Shown: positions 35,868 through 48,256, numbered from the stretch's first letter. The stretch is DNA of 64,000 bases from Forficula auricularia (GCA_024734495.1 JALMQS010000082.1:1504625-1568624); one strand, 5' to 3'. Notes: generated from the sequence alone by a model not told the origin. Numbers and translations are program-made.

Positions 35868-37414
35868 TATAAAACGCACTGCAACGTATGGTAATTGAAG
35901 AATAATTAATCAAAATTTCTAAAAAAAATCCATTATGCTACGTAACAAGCCTTGATGGGCAGGAGGTCGCACAAATTTTACAGTGCGTTTTGATAAGGTA
36001 GATGGGGCCAAAATATTGGCAAAAAAATGTTACATGATACTTGAACGTTCCCTTAATTATTAATATTTTGAGAAAGGTGCTAAAAGTTTCTAAAAATTAA
36101 GAATAAAATAATCATCATTCTAAGGTTAATATTATAAGTAATCTTTGATTACAGCTCTACTTGAGTAAATAAACACATGCGCAAATCAAAATTTTTAGTA
36201 AAAACATTAAAATATGTATTAATCCAATAAAATCCACAAAAACCTTAGATTTTGCTAGTAAGTGTTATCTCTGAAAGTTTAAAATTAATTGGGAGTTTGC
36301 CTAACACAATGGTGGACAACCTCTTAAATACCATGCGCCAATTTTTTTACATATTTACGAGTTCAGATGAGCCATACAAGTCAAAGCCTTTTCTACCTTC
36401 TTACAGCAAAGTCGATATTGGTAAATAGGGACAAGTGGAGTAAAAAATAATTGATTAAATGTCCCACGTTTGGCGTATGAACCATAAATTGGCCATCCCT
36501 GGTCTAACACCTTTGATCAGTGAATAGATACTATTAACCTTAAAAATACAAATAAATTTATCAATTCAAAATTCGAGATTAAAAATTTTATTTTTATCTA
36601 CCATCACCTTCATTTTGAACTTTTTAATTCTGGATTCATCTCATGCATGCATTAACTCATTTAATTTTCTCAAATTATTTTTTTTATTATTATTTTTTAA
36701 TTTCTATGTACATATTGTATATATTTTACTTGTATATATATATATATTTCACTTTGTTTAAATTAATTTTCATCTTAAAATAATCCATAATCTCTGTTTC
36801 TTAAAGAAATGCTATAAAAATATACATTTTTTTTAATTATTTACTTTTTTTATATTTTGAATATCACACACCCCTAAGGCTAAACGTTTCAAAATACACG
36901 GCTTTGAATTTTTTTTTCATCATGAATTAAATACTAAAATGGTAGTTGATCTAGTTGCTGTAGCTGTTTTAATGAAGACACACAAAACAAAGAAATAACC
37001 ATCCCCAACATGACGGGCGATTTCGAAAGGAAAAAAGGTAGAATTTAAATTCAAATCATCTAAATTTCAAAAAAAAAAGGTTTTAAAAGTCAATGATTTA
37101 AAAATAATTTTTATAAATAGACCATGCGAAAAAAATTCAAATTTAAAAATTTTAATATTATAATCGACAGCATTATTAAAATTATTGAATAAGGATTTTT
37201 TTTTTAGAAAACACTAAAAAGTTAAAAATGTTATTGCATAGACCAGAACTAATGACGTAAGGTCAATATAGACGATTCTATTATATAATAAAATGCATAA
37301 GAATGCATTTGAATGAATAAAATATTAAAAATTATCCAGTTATTTTGCGAGCATCGGCATTTGTCTTTAAAAAAGATGTGGTATTCCGAAGACTAGACAT
37401 TTTAATATGTTAAT

Positions 37415-37727
37415 CTTAGACCATGAAATATATAGACACGCCCTCTGCTACTCTCCACACAGAGTGAAGTGAGGCCAACATCGCCTACAGATGACGTCAC
37501 GTTCTTGCATAAATATTTTGGTTATATTAATTTAATATTAATTTGCGATTATTGGAATACAAAATAAATAATCTAAACTACGATAAATTTATCTCAATGT
37601 ATTATAATTCCTATAGTGGCCATGCTATTTCTGGGTGTTCCTACCTACAGATGACGTCACATTCTCTAGTTGATGTTGGCCTCACCAAATCGACACCAGG
37701 GCGTGTCTATATATTTCATGGTCTAAG
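37415..37727. mobile_element. 313-bp MITE with 8-base duplication (copy 2)
   Basis: Same 313-bp sequence as copy 1 with few substitutions. Flanked by the exact 8-base duplication atgttaat (37407-37414 and 37728-37735). High identity implies recent activity. An open frame at 37543-37734 crosses the element end and is chance. Confidence 0.9.
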
Positions 37728-38699
37728 ATGTTAATTAATTTCTTTTATTTAATCTCTTTGCTTTGTTTATAATTTTAGATTCTTTGTTTGGTAAATAGAT
37801 TCTGTTTCCCTGTTTTATTATATTTTTCATTAAACGAATTTATGATCAATTTACCTTATAAATTGTAATCATTACCATTCTATTTTATTAATAAAATAAT
37901 AAACTAAAATTGTTGACCATCAAACGGAAGAATTAAAAAAAAGAAGTTGAACGAATTGAAGTGGCAAGTACCCTCAATTTCTCATATTAGCGTAAAATTA
38001 CCTCCCTTCTGGGGCTTAGACGCATCGCTCTGGTTTCATCAAATAGAGGCTCGGTTTGAAATCTCTAAGATTATTAACAATCGAACCTAATATAATTACA
38101 TAATATCTGTCATAAATACAAAGATTTATTTGTTGAAATGACCAGAGAGACTTACTTACTTAGTCCGTATTACTACAACCCTGGGTGAGTCTCGGCTGCA
38201 CGAATGACCAGAGATGTGTGAAATAATTAGAATCTGCATTAAATTAACCCAACATGAGATTTAGGTATATTTAGCGGGAGAAAGGAGTCAGCATAGCTGC
38301 TGTGGGTGGAATATTGTATTAGAATCGAAATTTCATAGGAATTAATAGTTAATAAATACACAGAAGGGGCTGTGGGGAAATCCCCCCTCCCCCCGTCTAG
38401 TCGTATACTGTAATTGTCTAGGGCCGAATTTTTAATCACAATATATCACCTTCTTTCATAAAGGCCTCGTAAGAAAGATATCTTTACAGGTGGCTTTCAG
38501 TACTATATAATAAAAGGTAAGACTTTTTTAGGTCACACAGGGCGGGTTAAGAGACGTCTGTGTGCATAAGAAATTTAGCGCACTTTTCCTTGATACAAAA
38601 TTTGTAAATTAAACAAAATAATTAATTTCAATTCAAAAAATATTTATGAATGTATTTATTTATTAATTTTGTTTTATGACACCTTAGATTTAACACATC

Positions 38700-38812
38700 A
38701 AAAGTATAGAAATTATTGTGATGACCCCCCTCGACGGGCCTGGCTACTGCCGACCGGGAATACAGGGAAATAACCGGGAATTTGAAAATTCTGTTTGAGT
38801 GGCCACCCTGCA
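38700..38812 (-). repeat. Terminus of a DNA transposon
   Basis: On the - strand cagggtggccactcaaacag then aattttcaaattcccggtta is a familiar type of transposon end (gggtggccact with repeated ttcccgg). The other end was not found. Confidence 0.4.
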
Positions 38813-39329
38813 TACTTAAAAATCAAACACACCCAGAGTACAATGATTTAAGAAAACAATCATTCATCGTTGTTCGGATACCTCTCAACAACGTATTAGG
38901 AAACTTTTGAATGGCATTGAGCATATTCAAATGTCTAGTCTTCGGATTGCCACAAAGTAAATAAGAATGGGTGTTTTGCCATTTGAAAATAAAAGATAAT
39001 TTTAGCCCCCGTTTAGTTCATTTTAAAATTTCTATATAGGTACATTTTAAAATGGGATTAAAAGACCAAACTGACCTCTCACTGACCAAGCCATCGATTT
39101 TGGAATATTTTATAATTTATTTGATTTTGAAACATTTTTCATAAATTATTATACTTATTCACTATTGTTAATTTAATTATCAATTAATATTAAAATTTTT
39201 AAATTTTTATTTTTAAACAACAAAATAAATTGTAATTGAATGTGATGGAGGGCAGCCCGGAGGTAGTGAGGAAAGAAAAAATTAACACATATCAAATAAG
39301 GTGTAATTTATTGGAATCCTTCCTCCTTT

Positions 39330-39383
39330 CCTTTCAAACCGACGTTTCGGAGGATTTTTCCTCCTTCTTCAGGGTTTCAAAGG
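39330..39383 (-). ncRNA. Hammerhead ribozyme (A2 left arm), intact
   Basis: On the - strand: CCTTTGAAACC, CTGAAGA, one extra A, stem II GGAGG/CCTCC, GAAA, CGTC, GGTTTGAAAGG. Stem I pairs AAACC with GGTTT, has a G-G mismatch, then CCTTT with AAAGG. Stem III is only ACGU, self-complementary, so two molecules would be needed. The cleavable base C17 is present. Confidence 0.85.
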
Positions 39384-39602
39384 GTCAATGAATGAAACAA
39401 ATAAAATGTTTCCTTCTTCTCCACAGTAGTGTTCAAAACTTTCTTCATTTTTAACAAAGGCATAGAAAAACAATTTTTTTCCCTCCTTTTCTTAATTAGA
39501 GGAAAAAAATTGTTTTTCTATGCCTTTGTTAAAAATGAAGAAAGTTTTTGAACACTACTGTGGAGAGAAGAAGGAAACATTTTATTTGTTTCATTCATTG
39601 AC

Positions 39603-39656
39603 CCTTTGAAACCCTGAAGAAGGAGGGAAAATCCTCCGAAACGTCGGTTTGAAAGG
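39603..39656 (+). ncRNA. Hammerhead ribozyme (A2 right arm), intact
   Basis: Stem I 5' strand CCTTTGAAACC (39603-39613), CTGAAGA (39614-39620), an extra A at 39621, stem II 39622-39637, GAAA (39638-39641), CGT, C17 at 39645, stem I 3' strand GGTTTGAAAGG (39646-39656). Predicted cleavage is between 39645 and 39646. All catalytic positions match the hammerhead consensus; stem III is the minimal palindrome ACGU. Confidence 0.87.
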
Positions 39657-39823
39657 AAAGGAGGAAGGATTCCAATAAATTACACCTTATTTGATATGTG
39701 TTAATTTTTTCTTTCCTCACTACCTCTGGGCTGCCTTCCATTGCATTCAATTAAAATTTCTACCAGTCCGTCTCTCTCCAGAGAAAATTTCGTTGCAAAA
39801 AAATAAATTGTATTTATTTTATA

Positions 39824-39825
<2 letters not shown>

Positions 39826-39903
<78 letters not shown>

Positions 39904-39905
39904 AA
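39826..39905. repeat. Long AT dinucleotide run
   Basis: About 36 consecutive AT units, interrupted near the ends. It follows the A-rich tail of the A2 element and may have grown from it. Open frames across it are artefacts. Confidence 0.95.
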
Positions 39906-40010
39906 TTATGAAGTACACATTAATTAATTAGAACGAAGAAGATTTTTGTTTATTATCTATATCAATAATAATAAATACATTGTTGTTGCCATGGCAACCT
40001 AATTAGAGTT
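39905..40010 (-). repeat. X-box-carrying dispersed repeat (copy 4, reverse)
   Basis: GTTGCCATGGCAAC at 39985-39998, followed by ctaattag, is the mirror of copies 1 and 2. It directly follows a long AT dinucleotide run. Confidence 0.72.
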
Positions 40011-41769
40011 TTTTTTTTTTTTTTTTTTCTACCCCTTGGATTAGAGTTAATAAATATCAAATTTATTATTTAATCACACTATTGATGTTGTTAAAAATTT
40101 TATGGTCATATGGTATAAATCTTAAATAATAATCAAGATAGAAAAGCGAATTTTTCCTGGCACATTGACAACAACTTTAAAGTCTCCCTCCAAATATAGG
40201 AAAGCCCTGGCTGATCTTTTTGTCTAACATAAAATTTTATAAGGTGTTTATATATTCAAAAAGCTAAAAGTAAACTTTAATAAATATCAGAGGGGTTGAT
40301 AAAGATTTGACAAAAGGGTGTTTTGTTTTTTTTTTTTGGATTAGTCATGATTGAAATGTTTAAAAAATACGATATTATGGTGGATTAGCTCCTTTCGGTT
40401 AATTGTTTTGTATCAGTTAAATACCAACTAATGACATATACATATTCGACTTAATGAATTTGGGCGTACTGAGCATGCGCATTTAACATTTCTGCAGGGA
40501 AATTCCAAACTTCGCATGGTCAGTACATCTGAGTGGGGTGCGTGTGCATTAAGTTGAATACAGTATTTAATTAAAAAATATACTTTTTGTGAATTTTTAC
40601 CTTTTTTTCTTTCGAATGGTTTTTTGCAAATGGGTTTCTCAATACACTGGGACGGACATCTGCCTTACAAATTTGCAGGGGTGTTTGAACCAAGATCAAC
40701 AACTTAACCAATATTGAATATTCGACAATTTTGAATAATATATAAATAACTCATTTAAAAATATTTATAAATGAATTTATTTTGAAAATTAACAATAATT
40801 GTTGATCTTTGTAATCGGTTTGTTGTACTACCAACTTTCTTAATCTTTCACTTATAATATTTGCACTAAGTACCTAATAGAAAATGATATCAATTTTCTT
40901 TAGTTTTTTTAATTTCTATTTATTTATTATTTTTAATGCAAGTAATATATTTTATAACATAGAGTAAATGCACATGAAAACATTTACAATTTGATTACTT
41001 AATTGATTTTTATTTTTCTTAAACTTCTTTAGTCAAAAAATAAATGAAATTTTAACGAAATTTAAAATAATAAAAAAAAACTCAAGCTAATCAATTTTCT
41101 TTTCACTCAGCTGGTTATTATTATTTCTCTCGAGGGTTTTGAGAGTCTGTCGATTCAATAAAAGCTCGAAATTTGGTGTTTGTAAATTAGTGATGTAACG
41201 AATATTCACACTTTTTTTTTGAAAATTTTACGAATATTATATACCAGAAAAAAACAGTAAAAATAAATAATTAAAAAACAAATAACATTATTGTAATATT
41301 TAAACATTTATGATTTCCAAATTTTCTTGAATATCAACCATTATTATAATAGAAAATAAATCAGTTTCATTAAATCATAATTAAAATTTCTTTTACGAAA
41401 CTATTTAGTCTTTATCTTTGTAAAAATATAATTTGTAAATTTCGGTGAGATTTTTAGTCATTTAAAAATTTAACTAACAAAAGTAGCCTCTTACAAAAAA
41501 TATTAAGTAATAATACATAGCATAAACTTAAAAATAAATGAATTTCTAAAAAAAAAATTTAAAAAATTAGAGTAACTAACATTTCTTGTACTACTTTATA
41601 ATAGAAAAACAAAGACGATGTTCTCTCCGAAAGGCTATACATTTATAATCAAGTTCATTATTTATTACTATAGCTGCTTTAGTCCGAAAGCACATCCTAG
41701 TCGTGAAAAAAATTTCTCTTTTTTATTTTAATTTCCTATTCTAAAACACTCACCGTTTACTATTTAAAC

Positions 41770-42344
41770 CAGGGTTGTCCAACCTTTTAGCTCCCCTGGG
41801 CACACTCACTTGTTGTTTTGGACTACACATAAAATACAGTAACGCTAATAATAGCTGATGAGCAAAAAACTTAGAACATATACTAATATAATTTAGTTAA
41901 CATATTTAAGTAAACTAAGCTTTATTAATTTATTAATTTTTTTATTATAAAAATAAAAGATAAGTCAGCATAAATTTAGTCCGATGTTTGTCAATGTTTT
42001 TGAGAAATTAATCCGCCGATATTTGGTTGAAACGAATTCTCAAGGTGTTCTTCAAATATTTTGGATCTATTTTTTGTGAGCTTCATACTTGAAAATAGTT
42101 GGTTGAATAAATACAATTATTTAAAAATCATTTTATGAATACCTCATTGCTAAAAAGGTGTTAAATTTAAAAATTAATTACTCATAAATTAGTAGCAAGT
42201 TAAAATTATTGTATTTTTAATAATATCACTAGTATTCTTAGTCGCAATCTCATTAAGTTTGTAAGTTTGCGATTTTTCATCGAGCCACATTGATAGCCAT
42301 CTTGGGCCTCATGCGGCCCGCGGGCCACGGGTTGGACAAGCCTG
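41770..42344 (-). mobile_element. hAT element remnant with C-terminal transposase relic
   Basis: Ends cagggttgtccaacctttta and gcggcccgcgggccacgggt then tggacaagcctg are typical hAT termini. The 8-base duplication atttaaac flanks it exactly (41762-41769 and 42345-42352). On the - strand near 41975-42110 a broken frame reads LFNQLFSSMKLTKNRSKIFE followed by EHLENSFQPNI, resembling the hAT C-terminal dimerisation region (F-S-MK--K-R----EHLE). It is a 575-bp internally deleted copy. Confidence 0.82.
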
Positions 42345-43561
42345 ATTTAAACTATATACTGGATTGAGAGTGGCTCACTTGAATTTGGATTGAAAGTCAA
42401 TCATTGGGTCAAAGCAATATGATTTGCATAAAACAAAATAATGATCGAGTAAGCTCAGATATTCTCAAAATATGTTGGCAACGCGAAGTCCCTTGCATTT
42501 TAGTTATTTTTATAAAAACAATCATATTATAACCTATAGAGAAATTAAATAATTGTTTTTTTCTTAATTTAAAAAAATATAAGCTTAAAATATTAAAAAC
42601 TATCTGTACTTATATGAATTATACTAATACATTGAAATGCACGATTTGTTTTTAATTATTTTGATTTGAAACTTCAACTTACGAAATGTTTTTCTAATGT
42701 CAAAAATACTGCCTCATGCGAGGATCAAGTTTTAAACCATCGATTTCAGAGTTTGAATTCATCATATATTTTTTTTATGCAATATATTATTTCATAACAT
42801 TTCGTGAGCTAAGTCCAGAATCACCCATACCATAGAGTGATCTTATGTTTTTGCAGCTGGCCCTAAGATAGACCACCATCTTTGATTTTATGGGAGCACA
42901 AGAAATGTTACTCCGGTTTAGTTTATTTATAATTTCAATGCTTAAGTTTATGTTTTTGTTAGTTAATTTTCTCTTAATAACATCACCAACAACTCTGCTC
43001 TCTCCCGGCACTAAATAAATAATTTATCTTCCTAATTGTTTGTTATAATAAAATGTTTCATTACGAAGTGAATAATAAATAAATAAGCCAGTATTTGCAT
43101 TCTCGATTGCTTCAAATCCTACTATTCGTTACATCACTAGCTCAAATCCATTTAACATCTTGATCTTGTTTTGCTTCATTTCATCTCCTTTCATTCTCTC
43201 GATCTCTCAATGGTTTAATCCGCTATCCTCACGGATTTCGCAACCAACTCCCGCCTTATTCCAACCACTTACTTAAGGATAAAATCGAGGATGAGGATGA
43301 GGATGATAGTGAAGGCCGCCGGAATAATAACGTCCTGCGTGAGTTAACTCCTGGGGTTCAAAATGAAACAATACTGTGGAGTGTAAATAGAGTCCTGAAA
43401 TGTTTGTTTGGGGGGGCTTATTGGAACGAAAGGACATCTCACTCGCTATTATTCTTGTGGCCTCGAGGGAGAGTAGTAGCTTAAGAGAGCTTCGGGCGAA
43501 TAGAATTTGGACGTGAGGAAAAGGGCAGTAAAACAGGCTGTTGTGTCGTCCGTGTCTATAG

Positions 43562-43629
43562 ATGGGCCAGCTATCGTCCGCATAAATCTGTTTGTGCGAA
43601 GCATTGCTACCATCAGTGACATCAAGATG
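43562..43629 (+). CDS. GluCl: GluCl alternative exon 3a
   Basis: This 68-nt exon begins AT, which completes the GAT (Asp) codon opened by the last G of exon 2, and then encodes GPA followed by IVRINLFVRSIATISDIKM. It matches the canonical GluCl exon 3 (Drosophila has RSIMTISDIKM, with Met where this has Ala). In Cys-loop receptors this stretch forms beta strand 1 and the beta1-beta2 loop at the interface with the membrane domain. The acceptor is tctatag with a weak pyrimidine tract (gtgtcgtccgtgtctatag). The donor is a consensus gtaagt at 43630. It lies 20.4 kb downstream of exon 2 and 5.9 kb upstream of exon 3b. All three exon 3 versions share phase, so splicing of 3a to 3b is not expected. 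Frame and homology make the call firm. Confidence 0.96.
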
Positions 43630-43670
43630 GTAAGTGCGCGCCCACGGGGTTTTCTTTTTGGTTTTGACCC

Positions 43671-43688
43671 ATTTTTTTTTTTTTTTTG
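43671..43688 (+). repeat. T-rich run after exon 3a donor
   Basis: A run of about 17 Ts lies some 42 bases past the 3a donor, unlike the CU-rich tracts after 3b and 3c. U-rich sequence after a donor can recruit TIA-type factors. Composition is seen; the role is inferred. Confidence 0.4.
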
Positions 43689-46600
43689 GTTATTTGGTTT
43701 GGTTTAAAGGCGCGCCGGCAGCTGCAATGCACCACACATTCGAGATAGCTATATTCTAGAAAACAATCAGCCAAAAATATGCTATTTTTTTATTTAAGTT
43801 TGTTTAGCGCTTCGGTTACCATCAATTCACATAAATTATCGTTTCATTTCTATTAGCAACGAAACATTTTTTATCAGCTTTAGGCACAGAAAATATCAAT
43901 GATATAGTTAGTATGATTTTGGTTTCGCGTAAAATTTAGTAGCTTACAATTCTTGGTGTGTTTTAAATTATGAAAAACCCACCTAGAATCTTTTGCGTTT
44001 TCGACTCATGGGTGTATTTATAGGCCTAAACTGTGATTGATTATAAATATTGATATCAATTCACTTGGGCGAACCTCACGCGTGCGCATTTTAACTGGTA
44101 AAATACATTTTAAACTGTGCATTCGAATTTTGTATAGTATTTATAAGCAACACCTTGCTTGACTATAAATTTGGACAAACCACACTTCCGTAGATTAACT
44201 TTCACAATAGAAATTTTAAAATGCGCATGCGTACTTTATCCTTGTGCAGTATGAGTGTCTCAAGTCGTATATGCTATAAATTAATTAATTTACAAAAAAA
44301 ATCTTCAAATTCGCTGGGATTTTTCCAAGATAATATGTTTCTAGTCTTTGAATTTGTATTTTTATTTCGGAAATTGACACATTTGATTATAATTACTTAT
44401 TAAAGAGTGCAAAATTTATGTGAATTGAAAAATAGCTACCGAAGTGAGATATTTTCCACTCTGGTTCTTTGATTGCCTCACATATACACTCTGGTCCAGT
44501 CTTATCTCCTAACTTGCAAAGAAGAGCGGTATGTACCTAGCGGGTTTCACTCAACGATCCCTGATCACATCGAAACAATGCATTGAAATCTGTATTTGTT
44601 GATTGAGAACCTTTTAGAGCCCACCGAGCACGACAGAAAAATGATATTTCATATCCGTTCTTCCACTAGAGATTGATTTTTCATATTTAATCATTATATT
44701 ATTTAGTCTAAAGAAAATTATTCATTATTCCTTGATTTTTTTTGAGAAATTTTTAGTTTTATTTTTTTATTTTTTTTTTTATATTATGACTTAAACTTGA
44801 AGAGACTCATTCAGATTCAATCATTTTTGTTTTTAATGAAAATTTAAAAAAAATAAAAAAAAATAAAATTAATTTTTAAAATGGATATCCGGCGCGCCTC
44901 TTTTAGTCGTTAGGGGTGCCAGTGAAACAAAAACTTAAGTTTAGTAGAGTAGACAGGCGCATCTCATAATTCAAGCTAATAAGCTGCTTGTAAGAATGAC
45001 ACCACGTGTTGATCAAAGAGGATGATGATGTGATCTGATAATCTATTTAAAAACTAATACACTGATGAAGTGTCTAATATTTCCTCCTTTTGGTAAATCC
45101 ATAATCGAAAGAAGCCACTACTATATTCACAAGATTTAAGAGACAACCTGTCTACTCTAATAATCTTGAACTATACTAACACATGATATTTTTTATGTTT
45201 GACATTCGTTAGCTGTAATAATTTTAAACACAATTTGCAAAAAATGCTGAAAATTTATAATTGAAAGTCGTTAGAATAACAGATTAATTAAATAGAATTT
45301 CCAACTGTTAAAAAATAACGTTAGGTGCTGTCCCCCACTTTGAGCTTTACATTTCAGGATTCTCATTGTTACAAAACAATATTACACTTAATACGCAATA
45401 ATTAATCTATCTAATTTATCACTTTATTTGCGTGCCTAAAAGGAATATTGACAAGCTGGACTATACATATTATAATCTTAAAATTCACCCTGATTGGTCC
45501 AAATACTATTTAAAAAGTAGAGAATTGCTACAAAGAGGCTTCATAGATATAAAATAGTGAAGTGAGAGAACATACCATATATACTATTATAGAAAATCCT
45601 TATTATAAGATAAGGTACATCAAAACTATTTAAATTTGGAAGTCTGTTCAAGGATAGACCACCCATCGTGAAATCAGTTAATTAATTAAAATTTAAAAAT
45701 TCTAGTAATATTCACCCCCAAAATTCTGAACTAGGTATTCTTTGTTAGTGTAACTTAAGACATATCGATGATCTGTTAATAACAATTTAATTTACAATGT
45801 GTATTTTCATGCTAATGGCTAATTTTAATTAATTTTTTAATTTCCTCATGGGTGTCTATTCCGAATAAATCCTGATATTCCATTGAACCACAGAAGCCTC
45901 ACAAAGTACAACTCTGACACTGTTTGCTCTATAATATAAATTATATTATAGATAATGATGATGATGATTATTTTAAAAATATTATTAAATACAGGAGAAG
46001 AAAAGAAAATTCGATTAATTTGAAATTAAGATTTTAAATTTTGTTAAAATTTCATATTTCATTTTTTTTTTTTTTTTTTTTTAGTTTATTTTTATACTTA
46101 TTTAAATGAAAATGTCTCTCTCTAAAACTAGAGATGTAATATTGATATTTTTTTCAAAGCATTGATTCTAATTATTTTAATTGCAAGTTTGCAAACCCTA
46201 GAAAGATAAAAAAATGTAATCAAAAAAATCAAAATAATTTTGATTTTTCAATATTAATTTATTGATTTCTATTTATTCATTTGCGGTTGGATGGAGCAAC
46301 GATTTCTTTTCTTTCTTTTGGAGGTCCGTGCTGAAGAATATATAATACAAAAATGATTTTAAATATAATTAGATGTTGGTTATATTCTCTATAGAAACAT
46401 CTTGAACATATTTTCATAATGCTGTAGAGATTTCTTCTTTGAAATTTAAATTAAACCTTCGAACTGGTCATCTCATTCGAGTACCGGTTGGAGGTCGATT
46501 TCAGCAAGTTTATAATATATAGGAAGCTTAATAAAAAATTTTCCACCCTTATTTTAAAATGTAGATTTATAATTTTCTGTTTAATTTGTTGAGGAAAAAA

Positions 46601-46820
46601 TACACTGGCCTCGAGAAATTTGTTTTTACGTTAACCTTTTTAATAATATACATTATTAGTAAATGGTAATATATTATAATCATGGTAGAAATTGAGACTT
46701 AGGATGAAGAAAAAAAATATATAAGAAATCTATTTGTGTCATAAATGAATAAATTTCAATATGGCTGCCCGCATCTTTATTTTTAAAATACACAATTTTT
46801 ATTACACACCTATATATCTA

Positions 46821-47429
46821 TCTATGCTTATTATAAAGCGCTTAACAACGACGACGGCGTGATCTCTCTGATTGGTCTGAGTGCTTTGATTTTAAATAAA
46901 TATGGGTGAAATCAAAAATAATTTAAAATCGAAAATTTTCAAACAAAAATACTAGAAAGCTATTTGCCCTAGAAGAGTACCCATATTTAAAAGGAGAGAT
47001 ATTATTAAATGATAATGAGCCCAAAATTTAGTATAGAGGGGGGAGGTTCTTTCGCAAATGATTATTTTATTAATTATAATTTACTATTATATTCCACAAT
47101 TAAAAAAAAACATTTTGGCCTATTCTCAATCTTGACAATACTAGTAGCGTACCAAGGAGAGGGGGTTCTTATAAATTATTTTATACCAGTGTCGTAGCAT
47201 CGTAGAATTTTCGTTTTGTCGGCAAAATGTTTTTATTTTCAATCCAAGCCACTTGGATTTTGGGCTCTAATTTGGAGATTTTTTCTGCTTGCCTGTCGGC
47301 GCCTGGAAATGTTAGGTCATGCATTCAAATAGCACATTCTGTGCTGAAGGTTGCAGAATCAGGCGCTGATGTTTATAAATTACTTATAAAATTTTTTAAT
47401 TTCCTGCCGAGTGCGGGCTTTGCAGCTGT
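46821..47429 (+). mobile_element. Nonautonomous Helitron-like element
   Basis: 5' tctatgcttattataaagcg then cttaacaacgacgacggcg, 3' cgagtgcgggctttgcagct followed by gt. The start resembles the other Helitron starts (tctatacttataataa). The last CTRR is imperfect (CTGT). Two small open frames inside have no homology. Confidence 0.55.
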
Positions 47430-47898
47430 CTTTTAAGAGGCATCAAACACTCCCCAAAATATACAAACAATTCGAACTTATTAGGTTTATATTGTATTTT
47501 ATAATGTTGTAGGTTTTTTTCATTCTTCAAGGTATTTGTTATATAAGTATTTTGAAATAAATTATTGATTGTTTTTATTAAATTAAATCAATACAATTTT
47601 TTTTGAAATCAATTTTATTCACGTTTTTTAATAATTCAAAAGTTTCTGGCGAAATTCTCTTTTATTTATGAAAGGCTGTAAAATGTAATTGCTTTATTAT
47701 TTCTTTTATAGCAAGTACATTTTACAAATTCTCATTCAAAATATTGAAAATCTTTTGTGTTTAAAAAGCTGTATTTATTTAATATTCATACTTATCAGTA
47801 TTATGTGGTATTTTGTTGGGAATCGTGTGTCATTCATAAAACCCTGTTTTAATTAATTTCATTAAATATTTATTATCTCGAAAACAATACGGTGTGTA

Positions 47899-48047
47899 TC
47901 TATACTTATAATAATCAGCTTGAGCGACGATTATTTTTTAATTTTAAAAGCCAGTATAGTTCATGACAAATAAAATTTATTAAAATTACCAAATTTAAAT
48001 TATTATTTTAAAAGCCACTAGGGTGTTCAGGCGGGCTTCGCAGCTGG
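47899..48047 (+). mobile_element. Miniature Helitron, 149 bp
   Basis: TCTATACTTATAATAATCAG at the 5' end after A, and gcgggcttcgcagCTGG before T at the 3' end. Both ends match their relatives, with only about 110 bases between, which is near the minimum for a Helitron carrying both ends. Confidence 0.65.
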
Positions 48048-48256
48048 TTTTAATTATATTTTTCATGACAAAATTAGCTATCTTATATATTGTTTTAAAA
48101 ACTTAAGTAATAATTTCTACCTTGAAACTATATATTATTATCTTAATATTTATTTATTAATAACATACGGTAAGGGAAATCTAAAGAAAATGGTAATCAA
48201 TGAGGTATTTTAGGGGCGTTAAAAAGTGTGTCGTCGCGTGTACGTTTGCCTTAATA

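Larger units (their letters stand above)
34958..36053. mobile_element. DNA element with 25-30 base TIRs and nested insertions
   Basis: TIR agggaacgttcaagtatcac then gtaacattt and its mirror (aaatgttacatgatacttga then acgttccct). Flanks are taatt on both sides (34953-34957 and 36054-36058), a 5-base duplication. A SINE-like head (35214-35310) and a Helitron (35461-35867) sit inside. No transposase. Confidence 0.65.
39234..39799 (+). mobile_element. Hammerhead hairpin element, family A, copy A2 (best preserved)
   Basis: Palindromic arms (39234-39487 and 39490-39755) start attgaatgtgatggagggca and carry one ribozyme each on opposite strands. A unique tail (atttctaccagtccgtctct, then ctccagagaaaatttcgttg) ends in an A-run. 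Flanked by aaaataaattgta, 13 bases (39221-39233 and 39800-39812). Both ribozyme cores match the hammerhead consensus. A transcript of either strand would carry one sense ribozyme, in its 3' arm. No protein is encoded, so retrotransposition must be in trans. Confidence 0.85.
23200..43561 (+). other. GluCl: GluCl intron between exons 2 and 3a (20.4 kb)
   Basis: The intron starts at a gtgggt donor and ends at tctatag. It contains no further convincing coding exon. It holds RFX-box repeats, hammerhead hairpins, the tRNA-like foldback, three hAT-like nonautonomous elements plus a twin copy, a Tc1 derivative, a 99-bp tandem repeat, Helitrons and a long AT dinucleotide run. Stretches in which nothing was recognised: about 23400-24060, 25700-26230, 28535-30000, 30335-31250, 31780-33280, 33680-34950, 36060-37405, 37740-38690, 38820-39220, 40015-41760 and 42355-43560. 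The last 400 bases before exon 3a are less AT-rich than the rest and may hold splicing control sequence, which is an inference. Confidence 0.85.
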
